From the NCBI GenBank assembly GCA_964610175.1, contig CAZSVE010000045.1:1-24636 (forward strand): a stretch of 24,636 nt of DNA, read 5' to 3'. Both the position numbers and the translations under genes were made by a program. The notes below the pieces were generated by a model that was given only the letters and a program-made list of their open reading frames with translations, did not search any database and had not been told where the DNA came from. Shown here one piece after another: positions 15,793-23,561 of this stretch; positions within the stretch are counted from its first letter, which is position 1, and the number at the start of each line of letters is the position of its first letter. Source of the DNA: CAZSVE01 sp964610175. GTDB taxonomy: Bacteria > Pseudomonadota > Gammaproteobacteria > HK1.

Positions 15793-17505
15793 ATGACGCC
15801 AAAAGCCTACAAAAACCCGGGACAAACCGCGTTATTCATTCTTATCGCGTTATTCTTGCTTTCCTTCCTGATTGTCCCAGTGGCCAAGGTGTTTTATGTG
15901 GCTTTCGTGGATGTCGATTCGGGGGCCCTAACACTTGTCAATTTCAAGGATTTTTTCAATACCGCTTTATTCCAGGAATCCTTTTTCAATTCATTTTATG
16001 TGGCTGGTATGTCCGTGGCGCTCGCCACGATGATCTCCCTGCCGTTGGCCTATTTCACCACCCGCTTCGAGTTCAAGGGGGCCGTGGTCATTCAGAGCCT
16101 CGGTTTCATTCCCTTGATCATGCCGCCCTTCGTGGGCGCGGTCGCTATGCAGCTTCTGTTCGGCGGGAATGGCAGCGTCAATCTATTGCTGGAGGAATAT
16201 TTCGGGTTCACGATCCCTTTCATGGAAGGCCTCAACGGGGTGATCTTCGTACAAAGCATCCACTATTTCCCCTTTATCCTGATCAACCTTTCCGCGTCGC
16301 TGAATAATATCGACCGATCCATGGAAGAGTCGGCGCAAAACCTGGGTGCCTCGGGCATGCGTTTGTTCCGGCGTATCGTTTTCCCGCTGGCCATGCCGGG
16401 CTATGTGGCGGGGGCTTCCCTGGTCTTCATCAAGGTTTTCGATGATTTGGGTACGCCCTTGCTGCTGAATGTCAACAACATGCTGGCGCCCCAGGCGTAT
16501 CTACGCATTTCATCCATTGGCATCGACGACCCCATGGGGTACGTGATTGCGGTCATTCTGATGATCTTTTCCTTGTTCGCCATGTGGATTGCCTCCTTGG
16601 CGCTAAAAGGCAAGGATTATTCCACGGTGCAAAAGGGGGGCGGGGGACTATCCAGGCGAAGAATGCGACCATTGGAGCGCGTTGCCGCCTATGCAGTCGT
16701 GATCGTAATTCTGCTGGCGGTGCTGTCGCCTCATATCGGCTTGAGCCTGTTATCCTTCGGCACCATCTGGTCGTACAGTGTGTTGCCGGATGGGTTTACA
16801 CCGGCTCACTATGTGGGGATCTTTTCCGAAACGCCGGAGTTCCTGTCGAATACCCTGCTCTATGCCTCCCTGGCGGCGAGTATCGATGTCATCCTGGGCA
16901 CGGCCATCGCCTATCTGGTCCTGCGCACCAAGATTCATTTCCGTCACTGGCTGGATTACGTCGCCATGGCAGCGTTGGCGGTGCCGGGGCTGGTATTGGG
17001 CATCGGTTATCTCAGGACCTTTCTCGGCGTGAACATTCCCTTTGCCGACGCGCCACTGGCGACCTGGTGGGTGATGTTGGTGATCGCCCTGTCGATTCGA
17101 CGCCTGCCCTATGCGCTGCGGGCCTGTACCTCCGCGCTGCAACAAGTCGGTCGATCCCTGGAGGAGGCCGCCGAAAACCTGGGCGCCAACAAGGTCAGGA
17201 CCCTCCAACGGGTGGTTCTTCCCTTGATGTCCGGTGGCCTGATGGCGGGCTTCGTCACCAGTTTCGCCACGGCGGCGGTCGAATTGTCGGCCACCATCAT
17301 GCTGGTATCCACCGAGTCGGATGCGCCGCTGGCCTATGGTATCTATGTCTTCATGCAGTCCGCCGCGGGGAGAGGGCCGGGGGCCGCGCTGGGCATGGTC
17401 GCCGTGGCGATTGTCGCCTTGGGGACCTATTTTTCCCATCGAATCATCGAGAAGGGCCGGCGGGAACGTAGTGTCGAGAATACTCATCAGACAAACGGTC
17501 TATAG
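15793..17505 (+). CDS. Fused double-domain ABC permease (PhnU2/FbpB-like)
   Basis: The 570-aa inner-membrane protein contains two binding-protein-dependent permease halves, each with about six membrane segments. The first half has its EAA loop MEESAQNLGASGMRLFRRIV near 176-195 and the second has LEEAAENLGANKVRTLQRVV near 455-474; these loops dock on the ATPase. Double permeases of this size are typical of the iron(III) and putative 2-aminoethylphosphonate importers and of relatives using PgtC-like binding proteins. The start ATG at 15793 lacks a clear Shine-Dalgarno. The ATPase gene begins 8 bp after the stop, so they are one operon. The binding protein that should precede it is 3 kb upstream, separated by accessory DNA. 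Confidence 0.88.
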   Translation: MTPKAYKNPGQTALFILIALFLLSFLIVPVAKVFYVAFVDVDSGALTLVNFKDFFNTALFQESFFNSFYVAGMSVALATMISLPLAYFTTRFEFKGAVVIQSLGFIPLIMPPFVGAVAMQLLFGGNGSVNLLLEEYFGFTIPFMEGLNGVIFVQSIHYFPFILINLSASLNNIDRSMEESAQNLGASGMRLFRRIVFPLAMPGYVAGASLVFIKVFDDLGTPLLLNVNNMLAPQAYLRISSIGIDDPMGYVIAVILMIFSLFAMWIASLALKGKDYSTVQKGGGGLSRRRMRPLERVAAYAVVIVILLAVLSPHIGLSLLSFGTIWSYSVLPDGFTPAHYVGIFSETPEFLSNTLLYASLAASIDVILGTAIAYLVLRTKIHFRHWLDYVAMAALAVPGLVLGIGYLRTFLGVNIPFADAPLATWWVMLVIALSIRRLPYALRACTSALQQVGRSLEEAAENLGANKVRTLQRVVLPLMSGGLMAGFVTSFATAAVELSATIMLVSTESDAPLAYGIYVFMQSAAGRGPGAALGMVAVAIVALGTYFSHRIIEKGRRERSVENTHQTNGL

Positions 17506-17513
17506 GAATCACC

Positions 17514-18599
17514 ATGTCACTCCATTCCGTCCAATCCACAGGCATCGAATTAAGGAACATCGATCTGTCCTATGGGAACACTCGAGTCATCGAGAATGTC
17601 AGCCTCAAAATTAACCGAGGGGAATTCTTTGCCTTGTTGGGACCCTCCGGTTGCGGGAAATCGACGCTGCTGAGACTGATTGCCGGATTCGAACAGTGCC
17701 AGCATGGCGAGGTTTTTCTGGGTGAAGAAGAGGTTTCCCATCTGCCGCCGTGGAAACGAAATGTCGGCATGGTGTTTCAAAACTATGCCCTGTGGCCGCA
17801 TATGACCATCTGGAAAAATGTCGCCTTTGGCCTGGAAGAACGCAAGTTGCCCCGCAATGAAATCAAGCGACGTGTGGATGAGGCACTGGAACTGGTTGGA
17901 TTGGACGATTACGCCGCGCGCCGCCCCAATCAACTCTCCGGTGGACAACAGCAGCGGGTCGCCCTGGCGCGCACCATCGTGATAGAACCCAGGGTTTTGC
18001 TACTGGACGAACCCTTGTCGAATCTCGATGCCGGGCTGCGTGTTCACATGCGCCAGGAACTACGGGAATTACAGCGAAAATTATCGCTGACCACGATCTT
18101 CGTTACCCATGACCAGGAGGAAGCCAACACGACCTCCGATCGTATCGCCGTGCTCGAGGATGGTGTCGTACAGCAGGTGGGAACCCCAATGGAATTATAT
18201 GGTCGACCGGAAAACCTGTTCGTGGCCCAATTCCTGGGCAGCGCCAATGTATTGCGGGGAACGATAAGAAAACAGGACAATGAAGTACTCTTCGATGACG
18301 GCAAGGGCCTGCGGATTCCCTTATCATCCGGTTCTTTATCATTCGGGGATATCCAAGGGAATAAATCCATCCTGTTTCGTCCCCAAAATTTTACCCTCTG
18401 CGACCCTGACAGTCCGACTGCGGATTTACGGGGTCAAATCAAGGTTCGCGAATTCCTGGGGAACATCATGCGCTATGAGATTCGGGTGGGACAGCGAAAT
18501 CTGATTGTCGATGAAGTCTATGGCTCCGGGAAAGAACCTTTGGAACCCGGATCGGTAGTTGGTTTACGAATCGATAAAGAACGTATTTTGGTGTTGTAG
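17514..18599 (+). CDS. ABC transporter ATP-binding protein (PotA/FbpC/PhnT2 type)
   Basis: The 361-aa ATPase drives the preceding double permease. Walker A is GPSGCGKST at 43-51, the Q-loop is near VFQNYALWPHMT, the signature is LSGGQQQR at 141-148, Walker B is VLLLDEPLSNLD near 161-172, and the switch histidine is in FVTHDQEEA near 195-203. A C-terminal TOBE-like regulatory domain follows (QFLGSANVLRGTI, then LFRPQNFTLC and REFLGNIMRYEIRVG), as in sugar, iron and polyamine importers. An AGGAA is about 5 bases before the ATG. Substrate is inferred from the PgtC-like binding protein and the phosphate context, not from the ATPase itself. Confidence 0.9.
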   Translation: MSLHSVQSTGIELRNIDLSYGNTRVIENVSLKINRGEFFALLGPSGCGKSTLLRLIAGFEQCQHGEVFLGEEEVSHLPPWKRNVGMVFQNYALWPHMTIWKNVAFGLEERKLPRNEIKRRVDEALELVGLDDYAARRPNQLSGGQQQRVALARTIVIEPRVLLLDEPLSNLDAGLRVHMRQELRELQRKLSLTTIFVTHDQEEANTTSDRIAVLEDGVVQQVGTPMELYGRPENLFVAQFLGSANVLRGTIRKQDNEVLFDDGKGLRIPLSSGSLSFGDIQGNKSILFRPQNFTLCDPDSPTADLRGQIKVREFLGNIMRYEIRVGQRNLIVDEVYGSGKEPLEPGSVVGLRIDKERILVL

Positions 18600-18773
18600 G
18601 GAGGTGCTGTCGAGTGTTGATGGCTTGGACAGTGGTAAATTATCGAGCGGGAAGTGTTTGGTATGCCTTTGGGCGGAAATTCGAAGGGGTTTTATACGGA
18701 CAAGAACGAAAACAATCGGTCTCTTGTGTGATTTAATCTAAGTTTTTTGTATCGAAAGGAATTTTAATGAGCC

Positions 18774-18917
18774 ATGCAGCATATGGATGAGGATATATTG
18801 GCTGAAATTCTGGATGATACCGAAGTGCTGGAGGCCCTCATGCACGCCAGGGAAAGCGGTGAACCAACGAGACCGGCGAATGAATTCTTTGCGGAACTAC
18901 AAAAAGAACTGGCCTGA
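18774..18917 (+). CDS. Small acidic protein, possible antitoxin
   Basis: This 47-aa frame encodes MDEDILAEILDDTEVLEALM, then HARESGEP and a closing FFAELQKELA. It is acidic and predicted helical, as antitoxins often are. It is followed by a TGATG overlap with a small basic RelE-like frame. A good Shine-Dalgarno (AAAGGA) suits an ATG at 18767 better, but that frame stops after seven codons, so a start at 18774 or 18783, or an indel near the 5' end, is implied. I know no named family. The gap 18600-18773 before it shows only a faint trace of repeat family 1 (GAGCGGGAA near 18644). Confidence 0.4.
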   Translation: MQHMDEDILAEILDDTEVLEALMHARESGEPTRPANEFFAELQKELA

Positions 18918-19063
18918 TGAGCCTATGGCGATTGCATGTTTCCCGTTCGTTCGAACGGTCAATCCGCCAAATTCCCAAAGAGTACCAACGACGGATCGTG
19001 GCGTGGCACAACGAGCATGCCGGTGGAATTTCCGATCCGGCTGATCTGGATAAGGTTGCCTAG
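18917..19063 (+). CDS. Truncated RelE-like toxin fragment or mini-toxin
   Basis: This 48-aa frame begins MSLWRLHVSRSFERSIRQIP and continues with KEYQRRIV, which resembles the first strand and helix of RelE-type mRNA interferases (a basic F-x-K/R-S-x-x-x-x-P-K-x-x-Q/R-R-I pattern). It then ends as AWHNEHAGGISDPADLDKVA instead of the ~85-95 aa of the family, so the catalytic C-terminal strands are absent. The ATG overlaps the stop of the acidic small gene (TGATG), arguing for a coupled pair. It lies between the organophosphate-type transporter and pstC. It is probably a remnant. Confidence 0.42.
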   Translation: MSLWRLHVSRSFERSIRQIPKEYQRRIVAWHNEHAGGISDPADLDKVA

Positions 19064-19121
19064 TTAACACAGGAATAATATCTTCAACTTGGACCGGTTG
19101 TGTTGCTGCACTCCGTTGCTA

Positions 19122-19137
19122 GCCGACCAAGGTCGGC
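19122..19137. promoter_or_regulatory. Perfect 16-bp palindrome upstream of pstC
   Basis: GCCGACC, then AA, then GGTCGGC: 7-bp arms with a 2-base centre, 33 bp before the pstC ATG. The very tight centre suits a dimeric protein-binding site better than an RNA hairpin. It does not resemble a Pho box. No regulator can be named. Confidence 0.4.
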
Positions 19138-19169
19138 GTTAACGCGCACAATTCAAGAAAAAATCACCT

Positions 19170-20558
19170 ATGACAATTCCCCTTCTGTTCATTACCGTGC
19201 TTGTGCTGATGGCCATTGGCTATCAGCTTGGGAAACGCCGTTCGGTGCGATTGGCGGGCGGCCCCGGGGAGATGTCGCGGCTCCATTCCCTACCCGGCTA
19301 CCACGGGTGGTTGACGGTTATCTGGTGTGGTATCCCGGCGCTCTTGGTATTTTCCTTGTGGCTGGCGTTCGAGCCTGTGATTGTCACTGGAATGGTAGTG
19401 AGTGAGCTGCCGGAGGCCCTGCGTAATCTTCCCGAAGAACGCCTTGGCCTTGTGATCAACGATATCAAGAATCTTGCCTCCGGCAATATCGTGTCTGGGG
19501 AGGTGGACGATGCCATACGGAAAGCCGCGGAGCACTATCGATCTTTGCGGGAAACCGGTATGGCAGCGTTATCGGTGTTGGTGATCATTACCGCCATGGG
19601 CGGGATTGCCGTGGGATGGCAAGGGGTTGCGCCCAAGGTCCGCGCGCGAAATCACGTGGAGTCTATCGTCAAGATCTTTTTGATCGTAAGCTCCACCATC
19701 GCTATCTTCACCACCATCGGCATCGTGTTGTCGGTGTTGTTCGAGGCCATGCGCTTCTTTCGCGCCGTTCCCGTCACCGACTTTCTGTTCGGCCTGGAGT
19801 GGAGCCCACAGATCGCCATCCGGCCCGATCAGGTGGGTTCTTCCGGGGCATTCGGTGCCGTGCCCGTATTTACGGGTACTCTCTTGATAGCATTCATCGC
19901 CATGCTGGTGGCGGTACCCATCGGATTGTTGTCGGCGATTTATCTCTCGGAATATGCAGGCCGCCGTTTCCGCGCCGCGGCAAAGCCCTTGTTGGAGGTT
20001 CTGGCGGGTATTCCCACCGTGGTGTACGGTTTCTTCGCCGCGTTGACCATGGCCCCCTTGATCCGCGAACTGGGTACGAGGATCGGTCTGGATGTGGCCT
20101 CGGAGAGCGCGCTGGCGGCGGGACTCGTCATGGGAGTGATGATCATCCCGTTCGTCTCCTCGTTGTCCGACGATGTCATCAACGCGGTGCCCCAGTCCAT
20201 GCGCGATGGTTCCCTGGCCCTTGGCGCGACTCATTCCGAGACGGTATTGCGTGTACTCATCCCCGCCGCCTTGCCGGGCATCATCGGCAGCATCTTGTTG
20301 GCCGTGTCCCGCGCCATCGGGGAGACCATGATCGTGGTCATGGCGGCCGGTCTGGTGGCCAACCTCACTGCGAATCCATTGGAGGCCGTGACTACCGTGA
20401 CCACCCAGATCGTGACCTTGCTGGTGGGCGATCAGGAGTTCGATAGCGCCAAGACCTCGGCGGCGTTTGCGCTCGGCCTGTTGCTGTTCGTGGCGACCCT
20501 GATCCTCAACGTCATCGCCCTGCATGTGGTGCGAACGTATCGGGAACAGTATGAATGA
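19170..20558 (+). CDS. pstC: Phosphate ABC transporter permease PstC
   Basis: PstC is one of two inner-membrane channel subunits of the high-affinity phosphate importer. The 462-aa protein is the long form: an N-terminal part with three membrane segments around a periplasmic stretch (residues ~75-125), then the core permease domain. Core signatures include FLFGLEWSP, GAFGAVPVFTGTLLIAFIAM, PIGLLSAIYLSEYA, VLAGIPTVVYGFFA and the EAA-like loop DGSLALGATHSETVLRVLIP near 348-367, followed by AVSRAIGETMIVVMAAG. The ATG at 19170 is preceded by a weak AAGAAAAAA. pstA follows after 58 bp. A palindrome and the small toxin-antitoxin-like pair lie just upstream, so pstCA may have its own promoter rather than being read from pstS. 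Confidence 0.94.
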   Translation: MTIPLLFITVLVLMAIGYQLGKRRSVRLAGGPGEMSRLHSLPGYHGWLTVIWCGIPALLVFSLWLAFEPVIVTGMVVSELPEALRNLPEERLGLVINDIKNLASGNIVSGEVDDAIRKAAEHYRSLRETGMAALSVLVIITAMGGIAVGWQGVAPKVRARNHVESIVKIFLIVSSTIAIFTTIGIVLSVLFEAMRFFRAVPVTDFLFGLEWSPQIAIRPDQVGSSGAFGAVPVFTGTLLIAFIAMLVAVPIGLLSAIYLSEYAGRRFRAAAKPLLEVLAGIPTVVYGFFAALTMAPLIRELGTRIGLDVASESALAAGLVMGVMIIPFVSSLSDDVINAVPQSMRDGSLALGATHSETVLRVLIPAALPGIIGSILLAVSRAIGETMIVVMAAGLVANLTANPLEAVTTVTTQIVTLLVGDQEFDSAKTSAAFALGLLLFVATLILNVIALHVVRTYREQYE

Positions 20559-20616
20559 AACGATGGAAGGGGCATGTTGACAATTTTGGTTTTCCCGTTG
20601 GCGTCTTTGCGAAGTT

Positions 20617-21921
20617 ATGAATAGCAATGAAATGACATTGGTCAGTGTGGCCAAATCCGAAGCCTGGAGGACCCGGCTCCACAAGCGTCATCGGGCGGAG
20701 CGACGTTTTCGCCTGTATGCGCTGTCGTCTGTCTGTCTCGGGCTCGCCTTCGTGTTTCTCTTGTTCGCCGATATCATCTCCAATGGGTACAGCGCCTTTC
20801 AACAGACCTTTATTCGCCTGTCCGTACCCTTCGAACAGGAATTGCTGGATCCCGAGGGCACGGGAGATCGGGAGGTTCTCTCCGGCGCCGATTACGCGGG
20901 ACTGGTGAAATCGGCATTGCGTGCGCGATTCCCCGAGGTCGCGTCGCGTCGCGACAAGAAGATGCTCTATGGCCTGATAAGTTCCGGTGCCGCCTTTCAA
21001 CTGCGAGACGAGGTGTTGCGTGACCCCGGCATCATCGGCACGACAAGGGACCTTTGGTTGCCGAGCGATGACGATGTGGATATGTTGGTCAAGGGTCATA
21101 TCGACCGGAAGGTGCCGGAGGCCGAGCGTCGTATCAAGGACAGGCAATTGGCCTTTATCGACGAACTGGAAAGAGCGGGGGCCATCGAGAAGCGCTTCAA
21201 TATGGCGTTCTTTACCAATGGCGATTCTCGCGAGCCGGAATCGGCCGGTATCCGGGGGGCGATGATGGGCTCCCTGTTCACGCTGTCGATAACCCTGTTG
21301 CTGTCTTTTCCTTTGGGCGTGGCAACGGCGGTGTATTTGGAGGAATTCGCGCCCAAGAATCGCTGGGTGGATTTTATCGAGATCAATATCAACAATCTGG
21401 CTGCGGTTCCCTCGGTGGTTTTCGGCCTGTTAGGCCTTGGTATCTTCATCAATTTTTTCGGTGTACCGCGTTCCGTTCCCCTGGTGGGCGGCCTGGTACT
21501 GACCCTGATGACCTTGCCTACCATCATCATTGCCGGGCGTGCGGCGCTCCTCTCCGTGCCTCCTTCCATTCGGGAGGCCGCCCTTGGCATTGGCGCTTCC
21601 AAGATGCAGACCATTCTTCACCATGTGTTGCCGTTGGCCTTGCCCGGCATGTTGACCGGTGCCATTATCGGTATGGCGCGTGCCCTGGGCGAAAGTGCGC
21701 CACTCCTCATGGTCGGCATGGTGGCCTTCATCGTGGATATTCCCGCGAGCACCATGGATCCGGCCACGGTATTGCCGGTGCAGATCTATCTTTGGGCGGA
21801 TAGCCCGGAACGGGCGTTCGTGGAACGCACCTCCGCCGCTATCATGGTGTTGTTGGCCTTCCTTATCGTGATGAATGCCGGAGCCGTTCTGTTGCGCAAG
21901 CGTTTCGAACGACGCTGGTAG
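20617..21921 (+). CDS. pstA: Phosphate ABC transporter permease PstA (with DUF3333)
   Basis: PstA is the second membrane subunit of the phosphate importer. The 434-aa long form starts with a DUF3333-type N-terminal region (RHRAERRFRLYALSSVCLGL, one membrane segment, then a ~170-residue periplasmic part). The permease core follows: GSLFTLSITLLLSFPLGVAT, AVYLEEFAPKNRWVDFIEI, NLAAVPSVVFGLLGLGIFIN, an EAA-like loop IREAALGIGASKMQTILHHV and MARALGESAPLLMVGMVAF. The ATG at 20617 has little Shine-Dalgarno signal; an ATG five codons later is possible. pstB starts 660 bp downstream, beyond a repeat-rich gap, so co-transcription with pstB is not assured. Confidence 0.94.
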   Translation: MNSNEMTLVSVAKSEAWRTRLHKRHRAERRFRLYALSSVCLGLAFVFLLFADIISNGYSAFQQTFIRLSVPFEQELLDPEGTGDREVLSGADYAGLVKSALRARFPEVASRRDKKMLYGLISSGAAFQLRDEVLRDPGIIGTTRDLWLPSDDDVDMLVKGHIDRKVPEAERRIKDRQLAFIDELERAGAIEKRFNMAFFTNGDSREPESAGIRGAMMGSLFTLSITLLLSFPLGVATAVYLEEFAPKNRWVDFIEININNLAAVPSVVFGLLGLGIFINFFGVPRSVPLVGGLVLTLMTLPTIIIAGRAALLSVPPSIREAALGIGASKMQTILHHVLPLALPGMLTGAIIGMARALGESAPLLMVGMVAFIVDIPASTMDPATVLPVQIYLWADSPERAFVERTSAAIMVLLAFLIVMNAGAVLLRKRFERRW

Positions 21922-22012
21922 TTTCGAGGAAAACCCGGTGAAGCGATCTTTGTCATGAAAGATGAGGAATTTCCCTCTAGCGGGGCTTTGCCGGATTCCG
22001 GGCGTGGATTCA

Positions 22013-22086
22013 TTTGTTTATTTCCCGCCCAGTTTCGCCAATGAGTCAAGTTTTACGAAATACCAATGTTGCTTTGATGGGTGCCC
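22013..22086 (-). repeat. Dispersed repeat family 1, copy E (distal part of a split copy)
   Basis: On minus it reads ATCAAAGCAACATTGG, then TTTCGTAAAACTTGACTC, ending GGGCGGGAAATAAA. Similarity to the complete copies stops abruptly at about 22086; the missing proximal part is found at 22401-22437 in the same orientation. Confidence 0.75.
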
Positions 22087-22122
22087 AACCTGGCCGAGCC
22101 GGGACCAAAAAGGGCTTCTGCT

Positions 22123-22148
22123 GGTTCCCAAGCGGGAGCTTGGGAACC
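22123..22148. repeat. Strong REP-like palindrome
   Basis: Arms GGTTCCCAAGC (22123-22133) and GCTTGGGAACC (22138-22148) are perfectly complementary around GGGA. Similar GGTTCCCA palindromes are common repetitive sequences in proteobacteria (from memory). It could also attenuate transcription between pstA and pstB; no T run follows. A weaker related palindrome is near 22176-22201. Confidence 0.65.
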
Positions 22149-22281
22149 CTTTCTCTGGAAGTTATCGCTTCCGGATTGCGCGCCCAAGCGGTAGTTTGGG
22201 AGCAAGCGAACATCACTGTCGGGGTATGGGTGGCCCGATGAATCCGAAATCGATTGGTGGTCTTCCGTTTATATCGGCCTT

Positions 22282-22394
22282 GTAGAAGGATGGGCAAAGG
22301 CGTCCGGATCCGTCACGATGGCCGTGCCCATCACGATACGTTACCTCTCATCCAGGATAGGCGCACCGCTTTGCACCTTTGCCCATCCTTCTAC
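22282..22394. mobile_element. 113-bp MITE/REP-like element with 19-bp terminal inverted repeats
   Basis: The left end GTAGAAGGATGGGCAAAGG (22282-22300) and the right end CCTTTGCCCATCCTTCTAC (22376-22394) are perfect 19-bp inverted repeats. The inside carries CGTGCCCATCACGAT-like sequence and no open frame. Elements ending in GTAGG-x-TGGGCAAAGG are widespread non-autonomous repeats in proteobacteria (from memory). It lies directly against the proximal half of the split family 1 repeat. Confidence 0.75.
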
Positions 22395-22400
22395 GCAACG

Positions 22401-22437
22401 AATCATGCCTTGTCGATCCGAGCACAAGCCTCGTTGG
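22401..22437 (-). repeat. Dispersed repeat family 1, copy G (proximal part of a split copy)
   Basis: Read on minus it matches the first ~37 bases of the family (CCAACGAGGCTTGTGCTCGG, then ATCGACAAGGCATGATT). It complements copy E, which lacks exactly this part. Confidence 0.65.
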
Positions 22438-22581
22438 AAATGAAAGTCGTTTCGATGGGAGAGAGATTTTTGATGAGTGGATTGGGAATCCTATGCCTTC
22501 AGTCGGAATGACGCAGCGTATCGGAAACCAGAAATCCGAAGTGGAATGAAGTACTGAAAGATTCCGAGGAGAAAAACCAAG

Positions 22582-23544
22582 ATGAACACGACGTTTGGTG
22601 AGGCGCGCATGCTCCACACTACACCGCGAGGCGCTCCTGCCGATGATAAGGGTGTATTGCCAGGAAGCGGTCATCCGAGCGGCTACGCTGCAAAGGAATC
22701 GTCATGGACTCCTGCATCGAATCCATCGAGCAAGGATCTCGGGCGCGAGGGAGGTGCCCATGTCACTATTGGGGAGGTGTTTTCCAAAAACCCTCGTATG
22801 ACGGCTCGAAACGTGAATGTCGACTTTGGGGGAAAAAGGGCCATTAGGGATGTAACCCTGGATATCGGCACGACGGAGGTTACCGCCATCATCGGTCCTT
22901 CCGGTTGTGGCAAATCGACCTTCTTGCGTTGCCTCAACCGGATGAACGATACCATCGACGGCTGCCGTGTCAGCGGAGAAATCAGGATCGATGGTAAAGA
23001 TATCTATGCGAGATCCGTGGATGTGGTCGAGATAAGGGCGCGTGTCGGCATGGTGTTTCAGAAACCCAATCCCTTCCCGAAATCCATTTTCGATAATGTG
23101 ATCTACGCCCCTCGTATCCACGGTATGGTGCCGGACAAGGCAGCGGCGGAAGAGATCGTGCAGACGAGCCTGGAGAAAGCCGGGCTCTGGGGAGAGGTGA
23201 AGGACAATCTCGACCAGCCGGGTACGGCGCTTTCCGGGGGGCAGCAGCAACGCCTTTGCATTGCGCGCGCCATTTCGGTGAGGCCCGAGGTGATCCTCAT
23301 GGATGAGCCTTGCTCTGCCTTGGACCCCATCACCACAGCCAAGATCGAGGAGTTGATCGATGAACTCAAGGGAAATTACTCCATCGTCATCGTTACCCAC
23401 TCCATGCAACAGGCTGCCCGGGTATCCCAGCGTACTGCCTATTTTCATCTCGGTGATCTCATCGAGGTGGGAGAAACAAGGAAAATCTTTACTAACCCCG
23501 AGCATAAGTTGACCGGTGACTATATTACCGGTCGCTTCGGATAA
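22582..23544 (+). CDS. pstB: Phosphate ABC transporter ATP-binding protein PstB
   Basis: PstB is the ATPase of the phosphate importer. It is 320 aa, against ~255-270 for most PstB. The core begins near residue 73 (MTARNVNVDFGGKRAIRDV). Walker A is GPSGCGKST at 105-113 and is followed by the PstB-typical FLRCLNRMND. VFQKPNPFPKSIFDNV contains the Q-loop. The signature is LSGGQQQRLCIARA from 217, then VILMDEPCSALDP (Walker B) and IVTHSMQQAARVS. The extra ~72 N-terminal residues are low in recognisable structure, but the ATG at 22582 has an excellent GAGGAGA Shine-Dalgarno and no ribosome site precedes the inner ATG at 22798. arsC follows after 17 bp. Confidence 0.95.
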   Translation: MNTTFGEARMLHTTPRGAPADDKGVLPGSGHPSGYAAKESSWTPASNPSSKDLGREGGAHVTIGEVFSKNPRMTARNVNVDFGGKRAIRDVTLDIGTTEVTAIIGPSGCGKSTFLRCLNRMNDTIDGCRVSGEIRIDGKDIYARSVDVVEIRARVGMVFQKPNPFPKSIFDNVIYAPRIHGMVPDKAAAEEIVQTSLEKAGLWGEVKDNLDQPGTALSGGQQQRLCIARAISVRPEVILMDEPCSALDPITTAKIEELIDELKGNYSIVIVTHSMQQAARVSQRTAYFHLGDLIEVGETRKIFTNPEHKLTGDYITGRFG

Positions 23545-23561
23545 TAGGGGAGATCGAGCCC

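Larger units (their letters stand above)
21922..22581. other. Repeat-filled pstA-pstB gap
   Basis: No gene was found. The gap contains the two halves of a family 1 repeat (22013-22086 and 22401-22437), a strong hairpin at 22123-22148 and a 113-bp inverted-repeat element at 22282-22394. The last 140 bp before pstB contain its Shine-Dalgarno (GAGGAGA at 22566-22573) and no other recognised signal. Confidence 0.7.

Noticed and set aside
15345..15825. Open frames across the 21-bp repeats on both strands
   Set aside because: Frames are open because of the 21-bp periodicity; there is no ribosome site or family, and opposite-strand frames are equally open.
16584..17487. Long alternative frames (295 aa and 245 aa) over the permease gene
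   Set aside because: Low-complexity composition and complete overlap with an unmistakable double permease.
18640..18652. Trace of repeat family 1 (GAGCGGGAAG) after the ABC ATPase gene
   Set aside because: Only about ten bases match, too few to call a copy.
19569..20684. 371-aa minus-strand frame over pstC
   Set aside because: Antisense shadow rich in His, Gln, Gly and Asp; pstC on plus has all family motifs.
21944..21965. ATCTTT...AAAGAT hairpin after pstA as a terminator
   Set aside because: The stem is only 6 bp, AT-rich, and no T run follows.
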